Source: Trichomonas vaginalis G3
Taxonomy: Eukaryota > Parabasalia > Trichomonadida > Trichomonadidae
Direction: 5' to 3'
DNA: 64,000 nucleotides
NCBI RefSeq assembly: GCF_026262505.1
Contig: NC_067205.1
Location: 5,146,001-5,210,000, forward strand
In this document: piece after piece, positions 59,981 to 64,000 of the stretch
Layout: every line of letters begins with the position of its first letter
Numbering within the stretch: the stretch's first letter is position 1
Made by a program: the position numbers and the translations under genes
Notes under the pieces: model-generated
Database searches by the model: none
Seen by the model: only the letters and a program-made list of their open reading frames with translations
What the model was told of the DNA's origin: nothing

Positions 59981-62900
59981 TCAGAACTTCAACTTACGAA
60001 TAAAGCTTGTTTTAGTCGTTATTGAAAAGTTGAACTTTTCAGCAAAGCAAGGTTGACATGACTTACATAAGTCGAATGCAATCTCTTGACCATCATAAAG
60101 TGCTTTGTAAAGTTTCATTAAACTGAACTCAGAGTCTTTGTCATATGTTCCAACAGGTATGTGAATGTTCTTATCTTCATTGTAATAGCATTGTATAGCT
60201 TCAGGAAACATTTCATTAGCGGTTAAAGCAATAACATCTTGCTTCACGCCTTTCATTCTGCAGTGAAATGCAACTTCATTTAAATCGTTAGTGAGTAAGT
60301 CTATGTAGGTCTTCTTTCCACAGAAAATACTTTTATAAGCTAAACTTTGTTTTCCAGGTGTTATTTCTGCAAAGTCGCTATGAAATTGACCAAGGTTCTT
60401 TCCTATAAGTTCGCGACCATATCTCTTCTTAAACTCTGCTGCAAGCTTTGGATGTCTTCATTATATAAGTGCATACTGTCGGTATCCTGGTAAAAGATTT
60501 GAAGTCCCATGTCTTCAGCAGTACAGAATACTTCATTCATAATACGTTTTGACATAGACAGAATATTAACACCAAGTGGACAGAAGTTAAAGTGTCTGCA
60601 AATGCTTTTCGTTAGCTTGAAAATAGTTTTATCTGAACCATCCAAACCTTCGAACTTCACTATATGGTTGTAATTTCTTATAGCATATCTTATAGCATCT
60701 TTGTCATTTACTATGGTTATTTTTGACTCAATAGGAGATAGAATAGTTTTGCCATAAATGCTGTTCAGAATGAGTTTTATAATTTCTTGTAAGGGGTTTC
60801 CTTCTTTCTTATACTTTAACCTTAACTCAAACAACTTCTTTACTTCATCTCTTATTCTCATATCTCTGTTTCCATCGTAATAGTATCCTTGCAACACTTC
60901 ACATTTGACACCTTGATATTTTATGAGGTCTTGTAATGTTATATGGTCAACATACATGAGACAGCAAGTGTTTGAACTTCTTGGAACGTTAAGTTCTGGA
61001 TTTAGTTCAGGGTCGCAAACTATTAAATGAAAGTGTCTGGGTATACCAATCTCTGTTATCTTAATGAGAACAAAGAAGCCAGACATAAACTTTTCACCAA
61101 TGGGTTCCTTTTGGTCATCATCGAATAAATGTCTCATGAGATACTCTGTGCTTAACATTTCTTCCTTCAATACTTTTGGAATACCTTCTAAAGTATAAAG
61201 TCTTGCTATAGCTGAAGGATATAATGAAACAGTGTCGAAGTCAGCAATGAGTTTCTTTTTGCTCTTTTGTTTCATGTTATCTGACAACATACATCTTCCA
61301 CCTTGAATGCATCTCGAAATAAATTCTCTTGGTTTATTTGAGAGGTCATAAAGATTTCCATTCGGGAAGTATACTCTGTTCTCAAACAATTTGTTAGCAA
61401 TAGAACAAATACTAACGTAGTCATAAACGTTTAAATCAAACTCTTTCAATAAGTCATTGCGGAACTTTACAAAACCTTCTCTTAAAATTCTTACATCTTG
61501 TTTGCAGTAAAACGTGCTATATTTTTCTAAGTCGAAGTGGTTTTCATCTATTCTGCAACCTTTGATGGAATCTATGTTTTTCATAAATGTATCTGCATCA
61601 TGGATAAACTTACATGCTTCAGAAATGACACCAGTTCTGTTGTCATTTGCTAACAAAACACTGCTGTAGTAGTTATATGGAAATACTTCTTTCGGTCCTG
61701 TTTGTAAGTTAAACATAGCAGGAAATAGTTTAAGCTTCTTATTTATAACACTGTAAGAGTCTTTTATAATAATTGCCCGTCCTTTATATAAACCAGTTAT
61801 TTGCATTGTTCGTGAACCTTTAATGATGGGAGTTCCTTTCACTTCTGTCATGTGTCTTAAGATGAAGTTTATGTCATAACTGAGGTTGTGGAAATATATT
61901 AAACTCTTGTCAGGAAGTCTTTCCAAAAATTCTGTTGCACAGTTTTGACCCCAAATGCTTTCACTCACTGAACCATCTTCACTGTCATAACAGATGTTAA
62001 AAGCTTTATGAAAGCCGTCTGTGCTACACTCAAAGTCAGCAAAGAAAACGTGCTCAGGAATGAATTTACATTTAGCTTTATTTACTTCTTTTGACTCTGC
62101 TTTCTTCTTCAGTTGTACACAATACTTTGGAGCATATGTCAAATCTTTAAATGGTGCAAGGTTCTGTTTATATAAGTCAGTAGTATATGTGAAAAGTTCT
62201 CCATAAGAAATAGGTTCGAAATATTTGCACTCCCACAATGTTTTCATAACATCCCATAGCGGTGTTGTTCTATCATAACGAACTACATATTTATCTTCTC
62301 TCTTTGTATAAATCTTCATCTGTTTCTCAATGTTCATTCCACCACACTCCTTCAAGATTTCTATATAGTTTCGAATGAAGTATGTTGTCATTGGTAATCT
62401 TTCATTTAGCATGTAGTGGTCTTCAACAAGAAGTAAGTCAATAGTTCTAACAGTTTCGCATTCTTTTGGTATATATCTCTTTATTTCATTATGTCTTGAG
62501 TCATTGAAATAACCAATGGTAACATTAAATGCTATACCTGTTGTCGGAAATTTCTTGTACTTTACTTTGAGGAAAGTCTCTAACACGAATGACTTCTCTC
62601 ATGTGGTCAATAGTTTCTTCATTTACTCCAGCCTGAATGCAAGCATAAACGAAACAATTGTCCTCTGTCATAAGTGTTGCAGTTCTTTTGTTCAGTTCAT
62701 TGAAGATTTGGTAGCGTTCAAGATTTATAGGTAATGTGCAAAGATACTTCCAGAACTGACCGCTTCTCTTCTTATAAAACTTCTTTTCACCATTATCTTT
62801 CCAAAAGCTTTCTATAAGTGCTGGGTTTCCTGTTTGCTTAAGAGCTTCCAAAATGGCTTTCTGGTCATTTGTCAGTGTGCTTTCATCTCTATATGGTCTC

Positions 62901-63826
62901 TTTTTTGGTTTGCCTTTCTTTACATCTGACATCGTTAAGCCTTCATATTCTGTTAAATCATACATCTTTATTTCGGTAAGATTCTTTATGTTTGTCAAGA
63001 AGAAGTCATAGTGCATTTCAACAATACCTGCAGCATTTGCTTCTATCTCTGATATAAAGTTCTCCTTCAAGAGCTGATGTAGTAATGTTCCAATATTATT
63101 GAGGTTTAACGTAGAACATTCATACTTTCCACCAAGTTTATAACATACCATCCATCTCTGTTGCGAGTTTATTTTAATTTTCTCTAAGAGTCTCATGAAA
63201 ACCTTACCGAAATGTTTGTGTAAGTAGTCTCTGTTTGGTTCATCTAAAGCTTCGATGTTAAAGTCAATGAGTCTATTGCCTGACTTCACATTTCTCTTCC
63301 TATTCTCTTCATCTTTCTTTAACCATCTCTCACCTTCTTTTGGTTTGTCGTCAATGGAACGAATGACATCGTTAGCTTTGCGAACTTGTTCTATAGCACT
63401 TTTAAACATCTCTCTTCTCTGTTGTTTCAGTGTGTCATCTCTCTTTCGTGTTTCACCAACGTTTGCATTTGTTATGTCAAACATCTCTCTTCTTACTTCA
63501 TGAGGTACAGCTCTTCTTGTTTCACCAACGTTTGCATTTGTTATGTCAAACATCTCTCTTCTTACTTCATGAGGTACTGAACGTCTATGATATAAGTCAA
63601 TAGCAATGTCATTTAAAGGAAATGCTCTTGCATGGACTTCGTCCTCGCCGCGTTGCGGCTTTATGAACTCATGAATTCTATCATAACTTATTGCACCATT
63701 ATAGTCTTTAATGAAGTCAGCGAGTGCTTTTTTGTTTGTTGCGTAATGCTTTGCAACATCTATATTAGCTTCTGTAAGAAGTTGTTTTATTTCCGAGTGT
63801 TCTAACTTAGACAACTTCCGATACAT
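59981..63826 (-). pseudogene. Protein-primed family B DNA polymerase region, Polinton B
   Basis: Proofreading-exonuclease and polymerase motifs are all present. Exonuclease patterns are ADFECS, NLSYDINF and YCKQD. Polymerase motif A is DTVSLYPSA, motif B is KLILNSIYGK and motif C is FYQDTDSM. This is the replicative polymerase of Polintons, which primes from a terminal protein. The upstream part (about 62600-63826) is a charged N-terminal region containing a 69-bp in-frame tandem duplication (63450-63587, VPHEVRREMFDITNANVGET). The region looks broken, with about two breaks. Confidence 0.85.
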
Positions 63827-63916
63827 CTTTAGTAGGAAATAAAAAAATATTTTTGAAAAAATTAGATTAGATTTTTTTTAAGTTATTTTTCAAAATAATT
63901 TAATATTTTTATTTTA

Positions 63917-64000
63917 ATGAAACACATGCAAGATTGCAAGTTCTTTTCATACAATGCTCTCGCTACTGCCATCAAGAATGAGTTCAATAATGCTTCAAAC
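63917..64000 (+). CDS. Start of another Polinton B gene (partial)
   Basis: ATG at 63917 opens a frame to the window end (28 codons, MKHMQDCKFFSYNALATAIK). It is divergent from the polymerase region by about 90 bp of AT-rich DNA. Too short to name; an integrase, protease or ATPase gene would be expected somewhere to the right. Confidence 0.5.
   Translation, partial: MKHMQDCKFFSYNALATAIKNEFNNASN

Larger units (their letters stand above)
54919..64000. mobile_element. Polinton/Maverick element B (left part only)
   Basis: It starts with AGTATCCCTAAGTCG at 54919 inside the DUF3447 pseudogene, with GAAGTT (54913-54918) just outside as the candidate 6-bp target duplication. Parts in order are terminal repeat, small genes, membrane protein, major capsid protein, small basic protein, candidate minor capsid protein, protein-primed DNA polymerase region and the start of another gene. 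The right end is outside the window. Most frames look whole, with about three breaks seen in total, so it is younger than element A, though probably not active as it stands. Confidence 0.9.

Overview
ORGANISM. The window looks like nuclear DNA of a parabasalid, most likely Trichomonas vaginalis. It is AT-rich, and its host genes are uninterrupted by visible introns. Several host start codons have an initiator (Inr) of the TCAYTW type 7-17 nt upstream, as is known for T. vaginalis. It carries multicopy DUF3447/ankyrin genes typical of that genome, half-size ABCA transporters, and two Polinton/Maverick elements. The species call is inference from these features.

LAYOUT. 1-10870 is the right part of one Polinton (A): packaging ATPase, an SF3 primase-helicase region, a decayed capsid region and several unknown proteins, ending in a terminal GC palindrome beside a T-run. 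11116-18811 is a 7.7-kb palindrome. Its arms are about 3.7-3.8 kb around a 147-bp spacer, each outer end carries the same unknown gene facing inward, and the interior is short tandem repeats. 18812-23084 is a gene desert with small hairpins. 23085-28599 holds two divergent ABCA half-transporters sharing a 388-bp promoter region. 28774-32652 is an integrase-type transposon with inverted ends, containing hairpins and a nested 1.5-kb element with 8-bp target duplications. 33249-46888 is the host-gene core: a C2/Gln-rich protein, a DUF3447/ankyrin protein, a BET-like bromodomain protein, an SLC35-type transporter, a large kinase and the ribosome-assembly GTPase NOG1. 47237-51790 contains gene debris, three arrays built of stem-loop modules, and a second, smaller palindrome. 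53226-54918 is a DUF3447 pseudogene split by a TTAA-flanked element and then cut by a second Polinton (B), which begins at 54919 and runs off the window. B has a whole-looking major capsid gene and a broken protein-primed DNA polymerase region.

HOW THE PARTS FIT. The host genes are unlinked housekeeping and membrane functions with no operon logic. The two divergent pairs (ABCA/ABCA and bromodomain/SLC35) share short intergenic regions with back-to-back Inr elements. The rest of the window is shaped by mobile DNA and, unusually, by inverted repeats at every scale, from 13-bp palindromes with three-base loops, through 40-65-bp perfect hairpins and arrays of hairpin modules, to kilobase palindromes. 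That theme is the most unusual thing here. The 11.1-18.8 kb palindrome with its twin genes is the best candidate for an undescribed element.

LIMITS. Family calls rest on motif reading by eye; no database search was run. Both Polintons are incomplete in the window and are described only as fossils.
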